Positions 33,171 through 46,299 are shown, numbered from the stretch's first letter. The stretch is 64,000 nt of DNA from Lepidurus packardi (GCA_023053545.1 JAKZAN010000002.1:5316375-5380374), one strand, 5' to 3'. Made by a program: numbers and translations. The notes: generated by a model not told the origin, from the letters alone.

Positions 33171-34663
33171 CCCTTTCAACTCCCCCAAACTCTAGAAACT
33201 ATATTGTACTTATACCATGGATTCTGACATTTCTGACATCATTATTCCCTTAAACGCATGCTAAAAACCCAGCCCCTGCCCCCTTCATTTTGAATGCGCC
33301 ATTTTTCCCACTCGTCAACTTTGGATATGTGTATTATATTATGATGATGATGAGTTTTAACCCTCCCGGAACAAATACGGGGGCCGAAACTGACGGCTGC
33401 TGCCACTACAGGAGCCAAGCCAGCCCAAAGAGTCCCTTTTAGAGTCAGCTTTTCCACACCAAAGAACTTTCCACTAGCCCACGCTCCCTATTGTTGACGG
33501 GAAACCATATTTCCCCTTCGCTTTTTCGCCGATTCTATTCTTTAGAATCCAAAACGGGCAAGTTCGAGGGTGCCAATGCGTGGTTTACACACATATTTCT
33601 GTATATCTACGTTGAATGGGTTTTGGGACACAAACCCCCGTGAAGTTCATCGTCGGTTAGGGCGGAGAGTATTGGTACAAAGCTATATGTACCAATATAC
33701 TCCACTTCATGTTCTTATGTTGTATACACATACTACACACATTACTCCAAAAATTTCTCAACAAGACTTCCGTTAACTTCCGTTAATATCCATCTCTTTT
33801 GGTCTGTAACTGTCTGGATGCAAAAAGGTATATGGGGTTAAAACAAGGGGACGGGTACAGTCCGCAGCAATACCGGACATCTAACAGGACAGCTGATGAT
33901 GGACAGGGAGGGGTGAGCGAGGGCAGTTAGGGACTCTTATTTCCCCTACACAAGAGCAAAAAGCATCCTTACTAGCAGCAACAGATGCTCAGCGTAACGC
34001 ATTGTCACGGACAATATGCTGACAACCACAATCATCGATCCCACGCATAGAGATGGAAGAAGAGTGAGCAACTCTTTTCATACACCTGCCTATGGACACT
34101 TTAAGCCTACCTTCCTTCCTTTTCAGCTTGTAATTCGAGTAATATTGAGCAATCTGAGTGCCCCGAACCTGGAAACTTGTCCGTTGATTTCAAATAGCTT
34201 TACGGTTACCTTTGTAAAAGGAGGCTCGCGCTTATTTTCTTTTTTTGGGGGAAAATCAACATACGTTCCCATGCTGGAGAAGGAGCAATCTTGGGCGCTT
34301 GAACAACTCAATTAAGTCATTACAAAGTGGGGAATTTGGATTTGTTGAGTCACGCGCGCATGGCGCCAAGCAACCGAGGCTATTATAGCCCTAGCGAGAA
34401 GCCAAAATGACAAGTGGTTGTTGGGGACACTTTATCGTATAGGACAGCAAATACTCGAAAGTGAAGATTCACACTTTTGAAGCGAAGCCTGAGCAAAAAA
34501 AAAATAAAAGAAATAAAATAAAATTCAATGCAACTGCCACTTCCAGCTGTCATCTTAACACACCAGTACCGTGTTTGCCCCCCCCCCCCCCCTCCTTTAT
34601 TTTCCCCTTAGCGCCCAGACCCCAAATTTACTAAAGGTACTGTACCAAAAAATAATAAAAAAA

Positions 34664-34850
34664 ATATTTAAGAAATCTTCAAAAAATAATTTACAGCATT
34701 TAAGAAATCTTCAGAAAATAATTTACAATATTTAAGAAATCTTCAGAAAATAATTTACAATATTTAAGAAATCTTTAGAAAATAATTTACAGTATTTAAG
34801 AAATCTTCAGAAAATAATTTAAAATATGTAAGAAATCTTCAAACAATAAT
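34664..34850. repeat. 32-bp AT-rich tandem array
   Basis: Nearly six units of about 32 bp carry TTTAAGAAATCTTCAGAAAA followed by TAATTTACARTA, with few substitutions. There are no spacers of different sequence between units, so it is a simple minisatellite and not a CRISPR array. Confidence 0.85.
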
Positions 34851-34959
34851 TAAAAAATAAGGTACAGAGATACTCACTTGAAAAAAAATACAAGAAAATA
34901 GGAAAAGCCCTAATCTGAATATTAATAATATACACAAACACCTTAAGCAGAAGTAAAAC

Positions 34960-35114
34960 CTGTCCTGATTTTGAATCTCGAGCTTTCAGCGCAGACTCAA
35001 GAACTTTGGGGAAAGTCCCAAGTCCGAAACTTCCAGCAGGCCTCTCTTTGGGCTGATCCTTGATTGGTATCAAAATGGACCTCCCATCAAACGCTAATGC
35101 GTTTTCCAGATTCC
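34960..35114 (-). other. exon-like block of unknown gene
   Basis: On the minus strand, TTTTGCCTGCAG precedes a 155-base block ending CAG before GTTTTA. One frame is open throughout (51 codons, NLENALAFDGRSILIPIKDQ, ending ALKARDSKSGQ). It would enter with a split codon (phase 1 upstream exon) and exit in phase 0. Its exit phase fits the LIM1 exon of apterous paralog 2, but its entry phase does not fit the candidate exon at 37179-37220. It could be an alternative exon or chance. Confidence 0.25.
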
Positions 35115-37178
35115 CTGCAGGCAAAATTCGGTCATTCCATTCCCCTAAATCAACTTTCGCTACCCGTTTCTAATCTTCGCTTACATTAAGTAGCGATATA
35201 CACGACTTTTTTTTAACGCATGGTTAGATCACTTACTTTACACAGTTAACATCGGTGTCGTAAACCAGCGAAACAGTACGAGTTCCCCTCTTACTGGAAC
35301 GTGGGAAGATTGGCACCCACTTGTGGGCGTGTACCCCCAAAACTTGCTAAAAAATGTACCTGGTAACCTAAATAGTCCACGCTTAACATGTCTTAGTTGA
35401 ATTTCCCCCAAAGTTGGAAGTTGGTCCCAAGTTGGAAACGAGAGTTTATACTCCCTATATACTTGTTATCTGTCAAGTCCCATTCTCCACAGCCGCCGGA
35501 GAGTTGCTAAAGAGTCCTAAATGCACTTTTGGAGCTCCCTCCAAAAGAGACCTCAACCATGAAAACGAAACCCAGGTAAGAGAATCGTGAAAATCGGGCA
35601 AAAGCTACCACAATTTGCCTTCAGAATTCCCCCCCCCCCCCATTCCAAATTCGCTAACAAGTGTTAAAGCTCAATTTTCCCCGGGTCCCACTACACCTTC
35701 CGGGTGTTTTAAAAGCGTTCCCCATATGCGTACCCCCAAAAAGAAATCAAATAAAATATGAAAAAAACCGAACAAGAAATTCTCGTTTCAAAGTTTGGTG
35801 CATGCATGCGGAAAGTGCGCTTCGTCATGAAACCGCTATTCAAATCCCTTTTAGCTCCCTTTTTCCCTGATCCCTAAATTGCCCAATATGAACCTTGAAG
35901 GTAAAAATCTGGCAAACTGTCCGTGATTGGCATACATGCGTGATACTTTGGAGGAAAAGCAAGGGCAGAAAGGGCTCGGTTCCAAAAAAAGTTCTCAAAA
36001 TTTCCTAGATGGAACTGAACGCACAGCACACGTATACAAGAGCTCAAACCCCACAAAGTGTGGTCGCATGACTTGTGATTGGGATCTTTGTCAAGACGTC
36101 AATCGCATTGTTAATGCGGTTCCGGAGAACTATGATATACCTCCTCCCGTGTGGGTTCCCCAAAAGAGGTGCTCTGGACTAGTACTATGGTTATTCTACC
36201 TGTCCAAATCGGGGACATTTTTGCTTCCCAAGCCCAGAAGTGACCATCTTGTTTCTGCTGTTGCTGTCTCGGTGTGCTTTTGGTCCACACCCCATTGAAA
36301 AGAGACATGACGTTAAGCCAAAGCTCGTCTTTGAGACATTGTTTCAGAGTTGGGTTGGAGCTTTCAGGTTTTGAGGCTTGCTTGGCGTCTACAATGAATA
36401 CAAATCCGCTTTAGGGTGCTGAAAAGAAGCTCAATAAGCTCGTGGTTCAAGCTTCGGAACTCAAGTGTCCATCAATCTTAACGTGCTTGCTCTATTCACA
36501 CCTAATATTCTCACACAAACAACTTCTTTCCAGTTGAAAAACTTGACAGCGCGAGTAAATGAAGGAAAATGAAAATCCCCCTTCACCCCGACATACTCGA
36601 TGGTCAATCACGCGTAAAGGATTGAAAATGCGTTAAAAAAAAAGACAAAAATAATAAAGAATAACAACTTTAAAGCTTACGCGGCTTGTTCATAATACAC
36701 TTTCGAGCATCGCAACATGGACTTGACATCATTTTCATTGTTAGAGCATGAAAGAAGGTATAATAAAGTTTACTATAGTGACGACAAGAACTCATTGTTG
36801 GGAACGACCGTGTCTTTAAAACGGCTTGACCCCCTATTGGGCCAACAATGAAATGAAAGCCCTAGCCAACACGGTTGGGTTTTCTCTTACGACGGTAAAG
36901 GTATTCGTTCGCTTAACTCAGTTCTAGATATGACCTGCGAATTACAGTAAAGTTTGACCGCTAATTCGTTCGCTTAACTCAGTTCTGACCTGCGAATTAC
37001 AGTAAAGTTTGACCGCTTCATTCGCTCCGAAACATCGATTCATGTAACTCAGTAAAGTTTGACACGAAACTAAAGAAATGCGCAAATGCTGTCTTAAGCG
37101 CAATTGAATGGCGCAACAATGAAATGATGCTACAATGAAACGATGGTACAGTGAAATGATGGTACAGTGAAAACTTAC

Positions 37179-37220
37179 CCAGTACATAGCGTGAGAGGTA
37201 TGTTCTTCCAAGACGCCCAT
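37179..37220 (-). CDS. candidate first coding exon of apterous paralog 2
   Basis: On the minus strand an ATG at 37220 opens a 14-codon block, MGVLEEHTSHAMYW, ending at a strong GTAAGT donor (37178-37173). Its phase 0 end joins the phase 0 acceptor of the LIM1-containing exon at 32405, continuing ERYGNPC. The start resembles the amino terminus of insect Apterous as I remember it (MGV, acidic pair, then M-x-W), which is the main support. The implied first intron is 4.8 kb. Pairing over that distance is inference. Confidence 0.5.
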
Positions 37221-40200
37221 CGACTCTATTGTTTCTTCGAACACTTAACTTCTTACAAATTAGTTCCCTCGTTTGCCCTTTTCAAGATCCGCTCACTTCA
37301 GAGAACTAAAAAGACGTCAGTTCGTCAGAAAATATCAAAATAGTGCACTTTTTGTCAGGTTGGTGTGTATTAACTCTGCACAATTAACTTGGTCACTTAA
37401 AACTTAGCACAAACGTTTTGGCGTAGGAACAACATGGCGTGTGTCGTCTTTCATGCTCATGCGCTAAAAGCATCACTTCTTCGCCACGGTTATTGTGAAG
37501 ATTTAGGCACATGCGTTTAGGAGTCTTGGACTTTAGCGCAATCAAGTTAGACACGCAATGCTGTGTGGCGCACGCTCAAAAACTCGAGTCTAGAGACTGT
37601 ACACTAAGAATAGCACCGCAATCGTAGGGTAATAATAATGCGGGCTTGGGCTCATAAGAGGGAATTAAGACTCGAAACACCAGGCCTGGGAAATGAGCGC
37701 GCGGCTGGTGGCTCTGCACTAGACTGAGGTTGTCGCTCAACTGCTCGTTGGGCGAGTGCGGACAAGCGGACAAGCGGACGTCGTGCCTGATGGGGTTTGT
37801 ACTAAGGTCTCCCTTGCTATATACACTACCATGGTATGGCCAGGCCGACCCAAAATGTTCGCTTCCCCCGCCGTCTTTGCTTAATATATTGCAAGCATTG
37901 GTCAGGTATCTTGGTGGGCATGGCATCAGGAATTCCCATTGAGTTTTCTTACAAAAAATTACCTAGTTTAGTTTACTTATCTTATTTTATTTCCCTCAAT
38001 ATGTACAAAAGTAATACTTGGGCGAACTAAAATAGAAGCGTGAGACACACCTTAGTAGTCTTTGTTGGATTTGGGCAAATTATCAAATTATGAAATGAAA
38101 CATCGACAGTTCATGAAAAAATTTACATCAATTGTCCATTTCCATAGCCAATTAATGAAAAAACTGTTAAGGGTATCTTTTTCTTGCCAAGTTGCATTTC
38201 AAGCATGGAAAAGAAAAATATGCAGATCGGCCAGGCGGCATTTGGCCAGATCGGTCAAATACCGTAATACAAGTAACCAAAAATACCTGCATAACAAAAA
38301 AAATAAAAATAAAAAATGTTAGATTCACGACCCAAACTCCGCCTTAGAGGAGGGCAGGTTTGGCACGGTCAAGTTGTTAATTACCTTTTACACCCTCATA
38401 AATATTGCCTTATCCCACCAACATATCATCCATCCCACCGCTCTTAAATCAACCATCCAAAAACGTCGATTCGCAACCACCACAAACTTTTTTCTCTTTA
38501 TTTATTTATTTTTATTTCGGGATGGTCTGCCAGAATCGTATGCGGGATATTCAATAAGTATTCATAACTTGTGAGGAGCTCCTTTATAACCGTGAGCGTT
38601 TTTTTCGGGGGGTAAGGGGGGAAGCTATCACTGGCACGCAAATAAAGGCGAGGTTATGAATTGAAATTTTCCATCCGTTTGGAGCAGCTTCCCTCTTCTC
38701 TGTCTGTTTCTCTCTCCCTGGAGGTCTTCTATATCCTAATAATAATCATAAGAATGAGGTAAGACAAAAAAAAAGAGTGAAAACTTCAAAGTTCCAATGG
38801 GGGGGGCAATCTTTTCAAGTAGCACGAGACGTCCTGCTGATTCCAGATGATTTCCCACCGAGTCGGGGCGAGCTATCTTCTTTTTCTTAGTAACTGACTG
38901 AGCTCCTACCGTGTGTGTTTGCTCATTTACATACGACTTCTAGCCTTACTCCTCAGCAGGGTTTCTTGCGCCACCCAAGCTCTCCGAAACTGCAATATGA
39001 TGCGTGGGCCACTTTTGCGTCCGAATCTATAGTACATACTGCCTGCCCTCTGTATGCTCCTCTCCCCAAGCCAAAAGATAGGGAGAAACTGGACGTTCCT
39101 CCAGAAGTTGCGGATGCCATTACAGGCTAGACTACTTATGGACATTGACTACCGTAAACATTGGATCTGCCCCACAGATTACAAAAGGGTCCCTGGTTCA
39201 ACGCTGTCTTATCTGCATATAAAAAGGTAAAAGAAACAATCGACTTGGCTACTAACCGCGTTTTACTACATCTGATCGCTGCCTACCCGTCTTCACCTCC
39301 TCCCCACCCCCTTGAATAAAAAGCACAAACTCAAGCCCCTGGAACCTCTCGAACTCGACCCACGCGAATAAGATGGATGAACTGTTGGAGCCAAGGAATC
39401 TTTCTGTCTCTCAAAACCAAAAATCTTGGCTGCTTACCTCAAAATGAAGAGGAAACGCTCGCCAGATGCTTGTAACCCACCTTTGGCTGAGATTACCAAC
39501 CTTTACCCGAGTATAGCAGATGAACTTGGCACTTTTTTTCCAAAAAAAAAAAAAAAATTTAAATAAAAACCGTTGCTATTGAACTTTCAGTCTAAATGAA
39601 CTGCGCCATGCAATTCAATTGACAACTTCCTATACCATGACCAACAGCAACATGAAAGGCCTTTCGCCATACACCGAAAAACATGCAAAAACATGCGAAA
39701 AACGGCAAGAAAACTAAAAAAAAATAAAAAAATTCACTTTAGCTTGGTAATAGGAGCCAAAGCAGGTGAAGCGGTTGACCGACATGCAGAACGTACCTCT
39801 CCTGGCTACCAGTTTTCCCCAATACCAAAAACTCGCATTAGAAGCAATTTCCTGCAGGAGTTATATAGCAAACAAAGCAGAATTGTCGCTTTGGCTGACA
39901 GGGATGGATTTGGGAGGTGTTCCCTTGTCAGCAGCACACCATTAAAGCCTCTTCCAGTCCAGGTTACAGGTACATAGAAGCCTTTGCCCCTTTGATGAAG
40001 CCAATTGCTCGACCTCATCTGATAAAAGCGTAAAACGCGTGGCAGCATCTCAACTCACGGCTAAATCTGTCAAAGCTTCACTTTTTCTTGATTTTTCCTG
40101 AGCGAAACAGAAAGAGGAGATTTAGTTCAAAGCCGGGTACATAGACAAATTTACCTACTCAGTTTACTTCATTTTGTGTAAGTTGGAATGTTTCGTCTTG

Positions 40201-43200
40201 ATTTAGGTTTGATTCGTCTTGATTTAGGTTTGATTCGTCTTGATTTATGTTTGAATGTGACGTCTTATTTTGTTGTAATTTACTTACTTTTTCAGCCCGT
40301 CTTCTCGCCACTTCTTGAGACTTGGCCAACAATTGATGCTTATCGGAACTTCCACAGTCCAGCACGACGCGCAGAACATACAAAAGCCCTTTTGGAGACT
40401 TTTTCGCTTTCGGGTTTTGTTGCTGCTACAGTGCTTTGGTGACGACAAGCCAAGGCACGAAAGACCGGCAGATAACAGCGCAACCGTGTCCCTCCTGCAC
40501 CAGCAAGCTCTGCAAACGCAACATCTAACTTACAGGTTACACATCCAACATTCACAAGATCACAGAACCACACACGAATTGGGCAACTGTTCAAACATGT
40601 TCCAAGATAACCTTTTTTTTACTGTACGTGTACTCTGCAGCTCAATTCGGTTTTTTTCCCTTCTTGAGGAAGGTGGGGTGCAGGTGAGAATTGGATGTCT
40701 TCATTTGGCAGCGGCAGATGAATGTCAAATCCATCCCAACCCAAACACACCGGTCCGCCATCTTGGTTTTCTTGCGTAGTTGGCACTGCACGCTTGTTAT
40801 GGTTGGTACCGTGCTCGCAGTACCCTGCGTTGTGGAAGCAATCCACGCCAACTGACTCCTACATGTATATAAACAAATGAAATGATGATAGTATTGTGGT
40901 TCACTGCTTGAATTGCAAAGTATGTGTTATGTCAGTCGTTTACAAGTTTACACACCATAACATTTATAACAATTTACCTTTGACGTGGAAAAGAGTATTT
41001 TTGGATTAAAAAAGTTGTTGGTCCATCACACATCCTTTGAAGTGCGTATGTGGCAAGACATTGACAAAGGCTTTTAGAGCAGATGAAAAATTAAGACGAA
41101 TAAAGACATCGTTCAATTCGCCAAGCAAAAGTATTTACTTGTCGGCAGAACCCCAAAAAGGACACTCGGAGATAACAAGAAAATCTGTCCCCTCTATAAG
41201 AAAGTCCTTCAAGTGCATCTTGCATTCTGCGTATGATTTATCCAGGAACAAAAAAAAAAATTGCCGGCAGCGCCCAAGTTGTTGCAATAGCACCAAACAA
41301 CTCAAAAAGTTCCCTTTTTTGTGTCTTTTTGTTTCATTCTTTAGCACGATCTAAGGACTGGGTTGAGTCTTGAGTGGGAAGCAAAGGGGGAAGTAATTTA
41401 ACGCATAATATCGAGCACTCTAAGTTTGTCTGTTGTATGTGTACCCAAAAGCAACCGGACTTGGTCAACTTGGTCATTCTAAAACGAATAGTGGTGTTCT
41501 CTTTTTTTCCTTCTGCTCTTTCTTTTTTTGTTACCTTTGGTCCTTCTTTATCCTTTTAACCCATTCTAACTTGTCAGCAAGTTGGACTGGGCTAAACAGA
41601 AATCTTCATCTCAGGAGTAGAGTGAGGAGCAAGCCAGAGAGACAACCGAACCCATGATGTCTTTGTCTTTGTCAGAGACACATGTCGCCATCCACAGTAA
41701 CTTGAAAACTTCCTCGTTTTTTTTTCTTTAGTTTCTTTCAAAAGCTCCCCAGTCCAAATTTCCACTTACCTGAGCATGCCATTGTTATTCTCGCAGTGTT
41801 GCCCACCAAAAGGGACCTGCAATAGCTTTTACTCCTTGATGCATGCCATGTGTGTTGGGGATCTGGATATGGTTCGCACCGTCCCAAAAAGTGCCCAACC
41901 AACATCTTTTTACTTTCTTTTTTTGCTCCACTAGTGTCCATTCCCGACAAAAAGTGTTGCCCGAGTTGAGAACTATCCACTGCATTGACCAATGTCTTGG
42001 CTCGAATCTTCCTACTATGACACGCATGGTCAGTTCAGTCAAGAAGCCTAAAAAGGGTGACGGACCCAAAAAATTAGACATTGAAATTAGCAAGAAATCC
42101 CATAACCATAACACATCACTTCACGAGCCAGGCTAAAACTAAAAAGGGCTAAAAATAATTCTGGAAAATTCTGGAAAAATAAGTATTTAACCCAAGAAAG
42201 GCTAAAAAAAAGAGAAAGAAATGGAATGCCTGAGAACGTAAAACTGAAACCAGTTAAAAGTCAATGCTTCTTAACGGAAAAAGCTAAAAGGATAATCATT
42301 TTATGACCCATGTACCTCACTCCCTACTTTTGGGTGACCATTTCGGTATTATGGCACTTTATTGGAAGGGTAAACCGTTCGACAATTTTACAACAAAGGT
42401 CTCTCTCCTCTGTATCTCTATCGTCTATGCAATGCCATTACTTGTTCGCTTCCAAAGTCCCAAAGTAAAAAAAAAAAAAGGAAAACCTGAATCTGACTTC
42501 GTTTTTTTTTTGGCTTTGCTTTTACATGTTTGAAGAAGGGCAACTATACACTCGCTATCTTAGCGACTCATCATTGCTCCCAGGACTTTTACAGCACACC
42601 TACCAAATAGGAAGCAAATAGGACGTCATCAAGTGTCACAGACCTTATCCTCTAATTATTCAACTTCACGAGTCCAACCAAACCCTTGGAACAAGTCTGT
42701 TGAGCAAACAAATTTTCGGTTAGTTCTCAAACTAATATATGACTTCAATTCCTTCTCTGCATGCCCTGTACTATAAAGCTTTGTTTCCAAAGGCTTTTTA
42801 TGGCCCCTAAGTCTCGCGCCCCGGTGTCCCATAAAATCTCCTAAAAATCCAAAAAGAATTAAACTAAAAATTAAATAAAAATAAAAGGAAAATGAAAAAA
42901 GGATCTCAAAGAACCCAAAACGGTTTGAATGGAGCAGCAACATTAACCGAAAAGCTCTTCGATAGAAAGGGGGGACAAGGACAAGAAAAAAAAAAAAAAT
43001 CTTATTGAATAGGAAATTCGGAGCCTGAATCAAGGGGGGTCTGTTGTAACACGCGCCAAAGCCCAGCTTGTCACCTTCTATTTCAATATGCAACTGGCCG
43101 GGACAACTGAAACCTGCAATTGCGTTCCGTTTCGCACCCCAAAATGTCCCCCCTTAATACCTTTTATATGTAACAAGTAACGAGTATGGAACTTGCGGAA

Positions 43201-44720
43201 GACCCATTTTTTTATTTATTTTTTTTTTACTTTTTTTTGAGTCTCTCTCACACGAGGAGACGCCCCAGCAGGCAGCCTTTTCAAGATTTTTGTGTATCCT
43301 CATCCAAGTTTCCCAAATCAATTTCTCTGGACCTCCTATAGCGTGTTCATACTGCTTTTCTCCCTCACAGCGATGTTTTACAGTACCAGTGTATCTAGTG
43401 GCGTCAAATTGACACAAAAGCAAAATGCGAAGGTTTTTCAGACGACGAATGTGAGTAGACAGTTGTCAATGGCGTTTTTTCAGTTTTTTTCTGCACCAAA
43501 GATAGATTTATAAAAATGGGTATAAATAGAGAATGGAAAGAAAAAATAAGGTCTTTTGTTAATACCGTTCTGGAATAACTGAAGCAATGCGCCATCGCAG
43601 TACTAGAAAAAAGCCAAGGAGACAGCTGGAAAAAAATAAATAAAAAAAATAAATAAATAAAAAAATAGGCAAACACATTTTGGTCTCTCAATTTGGCTGG
43701 CTTGACAAATGATGCATGTCTTGGCTCCGCAGCGACTTGGAAAAGCATAACAGTGATTTGCATAATTCCAATCCAGACGAATCTCTTGGAAGGAAAAAAG
43801 GGACTATCCACGCAACATATCATCCCCCGAGAACTGTCCCTTCCCTTTTCTTGTCGAAAAATTAGGAAACAGCAGGAAATTCATCAAATGAATGTTGAGA
43901 AGTTTAAGAAGTTTTTCCCCAAGTGATGTGGCCGATAGCCATCGGTCGCACTGTGAATGTCGTTCATATCAAATGAATCGGATACATCAAAACACAGCTC
44001 TGGAAACAAAGGTAAGCCAAAACCAACAGAAAGGTAGGTTCTAGAACCTTCCTGTGGTTCCAGAAGCTTTATTTATTCATTTCTCTCTTTCTTTACCAAT
44101 TTTTTGGGAAAACTAAAAGCAGCTTTTTCTGAGCATTCTATGTAGAAGGAATTAAAATACAGGATTGGAATGTTGAACACGGAAACATCCGTAATTTTCC
44201 TAAATGTTCAAGTGAACAAAAGGTGCGACTCGATCTGTTGTTGGAGGACCAACGTCGACAAAGTCCATTAAGTATGCAAAGCACACCCATTTTCTTGCTA
44301 GCTTTCATTCTTACTTGTGCTTGGTTGAAAACACATAAGAACTTCCTGTAAGGACAAAAAATGAGTTATAAGATCCCAAGAATACGTTCCGTTACCTAAT
44401 CCTCCTCATCAAGAAAGAAGTAAATACACAAATATAGAAAAAAGATTAAAATCCAAGAGAGAAACCATGTACTGCTAAACCTAGTGTCGCAAGTACAGGT
44501 TACTGGTACCAACCGGCACTTGGGAAGTGTATAGGCTTCAAGCATACTTCCTGTCACTCTAATCCAGCTCATGCTTTCACAGTTTCAAAGCAACGGCATT
44601 GCCAAACTAACAAATTCATTGTATCCACTAAAATCCCCCAAAAAATCAAATACTCAGCAACTTGTTGAATGTCATTTCAAGAATGTTGAATGTTATTTCA
44701 AGACTGGCAAACTTTGTTTC
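37221..44720. other. gene-poor region upstream of apterous paralog 2
   Basis: I see no supportable intact gene. A GC-richer patch at 37576-37926 upstream of the candidate first exon may be 5' untranslated or promoter sequence. A minus-strand TATATAG lies near 37820. Decayed coding-like fragments lie at 38900-39980. A 21-bp tandem unit (TTCGTCTTGATTTAGGTTTGA) of three copies lies at 40190-40252. The longest open frame, 154 codons at 40315-40779, lacks an identifiable domain and overlaps an antisense frame. The rest is AT-rich with homopolymer runs. Confidence 0.45.
38911..39980 (+). pseudogene. decayed coding-like fragments, possibly transposon-derived
   Basis: Several plus-strand stretches read coding-like but are separated by stops and frame changes: one ending KLDVPPEVADAITG at 39130; MDELLEPRNLSVSQNQKSWL near 39373; KMKRKRSPDACNPPLAEITN near 39445; and a frame at 39693-39977 containing YQFSPIPKTRIRSNFLQELY. 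Such broken but protein-like runs are typical of an old mobile-element ORF. I cannot name the family. Chance is not excluded. Confidence 0.25.
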
Positions 44721-44880
44721 AAATTTCTCCAATCAGCCGTTCACGAGATATTGGCATCCGAACTTGTGTTCATGACGTCACGCACGTGTCGTAGCGCTGC
44801 GTTAAGGCGCTTGTTACCTACCGTCGCTGTGCTTTACAGTATACAGTACTTCTGTGCTTGAAACAGTGCACAGCTAACAG
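44721..44880 (+). repeat. dispersed TGACGTCA-core repeat, short copy
   Basis: A single-core copy with CCGTTCACGAGATATTGGCA, CCGAACTTGTGTT, CATGACGTCACGCACGTGTC and a downstream GTTACCTACCGTCGCTGTG matching the long copies' tail. It extends the family's core to a complete TGACGTCA palindrome. Confidence 0.65.
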
Positions 44881-46136
44881 TTTTAAAGTAGTAAACTTCT
44901 TTCTTGCACAGTTTCATTATCATAAAACTTTGTGCATGATGGGAAGAAACACGGGAAAAACTAGAAACTAAATTTTTTGCGCTACTTTTTAAGGCGAAAT
45001 TCTTGTTTTTTTTTTACAGCTATTTCGTTTCAAACTGATCCCGAAGTTTTATAAGGTTTTTTATAAGGCCGAGTAAATAAAATAGAAAAAAAAATACCGG
45101 GAAAAAAAAGAGAGATAAAAGTGAAGACAGCCAACTCCTGCCGTCAGAATTTTTCGCCTTCCATAGACACCGAAGCGCTTCAACACGGCATGCCTGAAAG
45201 TTTCGGGGATAGACATCGGGCATAGCTGATACTATCATGGGCGAGTGTGAAGGTTTTTGCTGGGACTCTACCCTCTTTGTAACATGGTACCAAAAAGGCG
45301 ACCTTCCTGTTTCCAGCTATACATATATAGAAATCTATATGCTTCCTTTTGGTTCCCAAGTCCTGACCAGCCCCAGAAGAAGATGTTACTCAGGTTGACA
45401 AGCTGGAAATGACAACGTGTGGAAAGGTAGAACACGAACCAGCACCTGACCACCCGAACCACTTTTTCCAGGGTCCCTCTCCTTCAGCTCCCAGCCGTCC
45501 AATACCACGGAGCGAAGCCAAGAGAGAGAGAGCTTGTCGTACCGGATCCCCAAAGGAACTTTGCAAGTATTATACCTTAATAAAAAGCTCGTTTCCCAAC
45601 AAGTAGCGGTGTAATCTCGGCGACAATTTCTTGAAGCTTCAGAAGAGGATGTCTATGGATAAAAGTATGTGAAAAATGGAACAAAAACCAACACGATGAC
45701 AGCGGTGCTATGCGCGTCAAAAAGCAAAAGCGCACATGACCCTATCTTTCAAGTTATGGCTAAAATTTTAATTTTCCCCCAAGCCAGTCCCTTCCTGAAT
45801 AGCTCAGATAAGTCGGCCGATAAATTAAACAAAAGGCTAAAAAAAAAAAAAAAACTTGATGGCTTGACCAATGTAACGATTTTTTTAATTTTTTTTTTGC
45901 AGTAAAAAAAAACTGAATATCTTCATGTCAGTAAGCATCCTTGCTGGGGAGAATAGAACCTTCCTTGGCCTTGCTTAAGCAGGCCTAAAATAATACAAGA
46001 AAGAGGGAGGTCTTGTCTCCTCCTTTCAACACAAATTCATAATTCCGGGGTCTTAAATCTCGTTGGAAAAGGTCGAAAAAAGGGGTGCTGAAACATTAGA
46101 CGTGTTCTCTAACAACTGAAACATAAAAGGCAACAT
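44881..46136. other. region without recognised gene
   Basis: AT-rich sequence with several A- and T-homopolymers. The open frames here are short, overlap antisense and show no domain. No RNA gene or clear repeat is seen. Confidence 0.4.
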
Positions 46137-46297
46137 TTTTTGGGTGTTTTAAAGAGTCTGTGAAAGAAATACCCCTTCCTCCACAGTCAGGTTACGGATT
46201 TCAAAATCCCGCCTTCTTCCACTAGACAAATTTATGCCGGAGAAGGGTAACCCTGGACTTGGTTGCCCCCAAAAGGGGGCAACGAAAGACCCAAACT
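46137..46297 (+). repeat. 161-bp direct repeat, left copy
   Basis: This segment begins TTTTTGGGTGTTTTAAAGAG and ends AACGAAAGACCCAAACT. It is repeated almost exactly at 46909-47071, immediately on the other side of the dispersed repeat at 46300-46902. Differences are confined to a few bases and small indels, the largest near 46187. Confidence 0.9.
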
Positions 46298-46299
46298 TT

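Larger units (their letters stand above)
33171..37178. other. proposed first intron of apterous paralog 2
   Basis: If the exon at 37179-37220 is correct, this is intron. It contains a (GAT)n run near 33341-33352, a C-homopolymer at 34577-34592, a 32-bp tandem array at 34664-34850 and an exon-like block at 34960-35114. A ~57-bp tandem duplication lies near 36905-37018 (ATTCGTTCGCTTAACTCAG, GCGAATTACAGTAAAGTTTG). No separate gene is recognised. Confidence 0.4.

Noticed and set aside
34664-34850. CRISPR-like regular repeat
   Set aside because: Units are contiguous with no unique spacers, and the genome is eukaryotic.
37576-37926. 116-codon minus-strand open frame upstream of apterous paralog 2
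   Set aside because: It has an ATG but no domain; it more likely reflects a GC-richer promoter or untranslated region.
40315-40779. 154-codon plus-strand open frame
   Set aside because: No recognisable domain, overlapping open frames on both strands and no convincing ATG context or splice partner.
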